Positions 63,999 to 64,000 of a stretch of 64,000 bases of DNA are shown here, in pieces. The stretch's first letter is position 1; each line of letters starts with the position of its first letter. Both the position numbers and the translations under genes were made by a program. The notes beneath the pieces were generated by a model. That model was not told the DNA's origin. It did no database searches and saw only the letters and a list, made by a program, of their open reading frames with translations. Source of the stretch: Planctomycetales bacterium (GTDB taxonomy: Bacteria; Planctomycetota; Planctomycetia; Planctomycetales; Planctomycetaceae); NCBI GenBank assembly GCA_028285345.1, contig JANQPT010000014.1, forward strand, positions 434,001 through 498,000, read 5' to 3'.

Positions 63999-64000
63999 TG

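Overview
The window is a gene-dense, GC-rich stretch of a planctomycete chromosome (phylum Planctomycetota, most likely class Planctomycetia). The lineage call rests on families that are expanded in or typical of that phylum: a DUF1549/DUF1553-type protein paired with a DUF1501 protein (1-3.6 kb), an RTX protein with an N-terminal ESLEDRKLLAG surface-protein tag, DUF1573, DUF4349 and DUF1570 proteins, cytochrome c554-like multihaem proteins fused to other domains, and many conserved hypotheticals with one membrane anchor. All assignments come from reading motifs by eye; no database search was run.

Layout. 0-3.6 kb: 3' part of the DUF1553 gene and its DUF1501 partner. 3.6-5.6 kb: an alkyltransferase-like DNA-binding protein with an acidic tail and two hypotheticals. 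6.0-12.2 kb: a plus-strand operon for a nucleotide-linked deoxysugar (CDP-glucose 4,6-dehydratase, C-methyltransferase, 3,5-epimerase, reductase-like SDR) that runs into a Wzm/Wzt polysaccharide exporter. 12.4-15.3 kb: an FHA-GAF histidine kinase, a small zinc-ribbon membrane protein and an unusual radical SAM protein. 15.4-21.1 kb (minus): PLD-like, leucine-rich-repeat, TIM-barrel, DUF4349 and TrkH genes. 21.3-25.1 kb: sialidase-like protein, pyrE, a hypothetical, and a WecA-like transferase. 25.2-37.1 kb (plus): O-antigen ligase-like protein, DUF1573 protein, metallophosphatase-like/tetrahaem fusion, redoxin, hypotheticals and a methyltransferase. 37.1-42.9 kb (minus): rpmE-prfA-prmC-murA, preceded by a ketoglutarate-semialdehyde-type dehydrogenase. 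43.0-45.0 kb: an accessory patch with a GxxExxY gene between inverted repeats, a decayed second copy of the dehydrogenase 5' end, tandem terminators and the RTX gene. 45.3-50.6 kb: an SDR, a five-TM/pentahaem/TPR protein and a DUF1570 protein. 50.5-53.7 kb: rsfS and a membrane pyrophosphatase. 54.1-58.3 kb: an ABC-2 transporter with a partner protein. 58.9-64 kb: a GNAT protein, a polytopic membrane protein and a large OstA/LptA-like protein at the window edge.

Cell-envelope function is the main theme: sugar synthesis and export, a lipid-carrier transferase, an O-antigen ligase, MurA, an LptA-like protein and TrkH/pyrophosphatase ion transport. A second theme is the abundance of intergenic hairpins built from perfect or near-perfect inverted repeats. 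Some of these occur more than once in the window. The most unusual items are the dehydrogenase fragment beside the GxxExxY cassette, the radical SAM protein with a CX6CX3C cysteine pattern, the ATL-like protein with an acidic tail, the domain-fused multihaem proteins, and a probable local frame disturbance in the OstA-like gene. No rRNA, tRNA or CRISPR array was seen.
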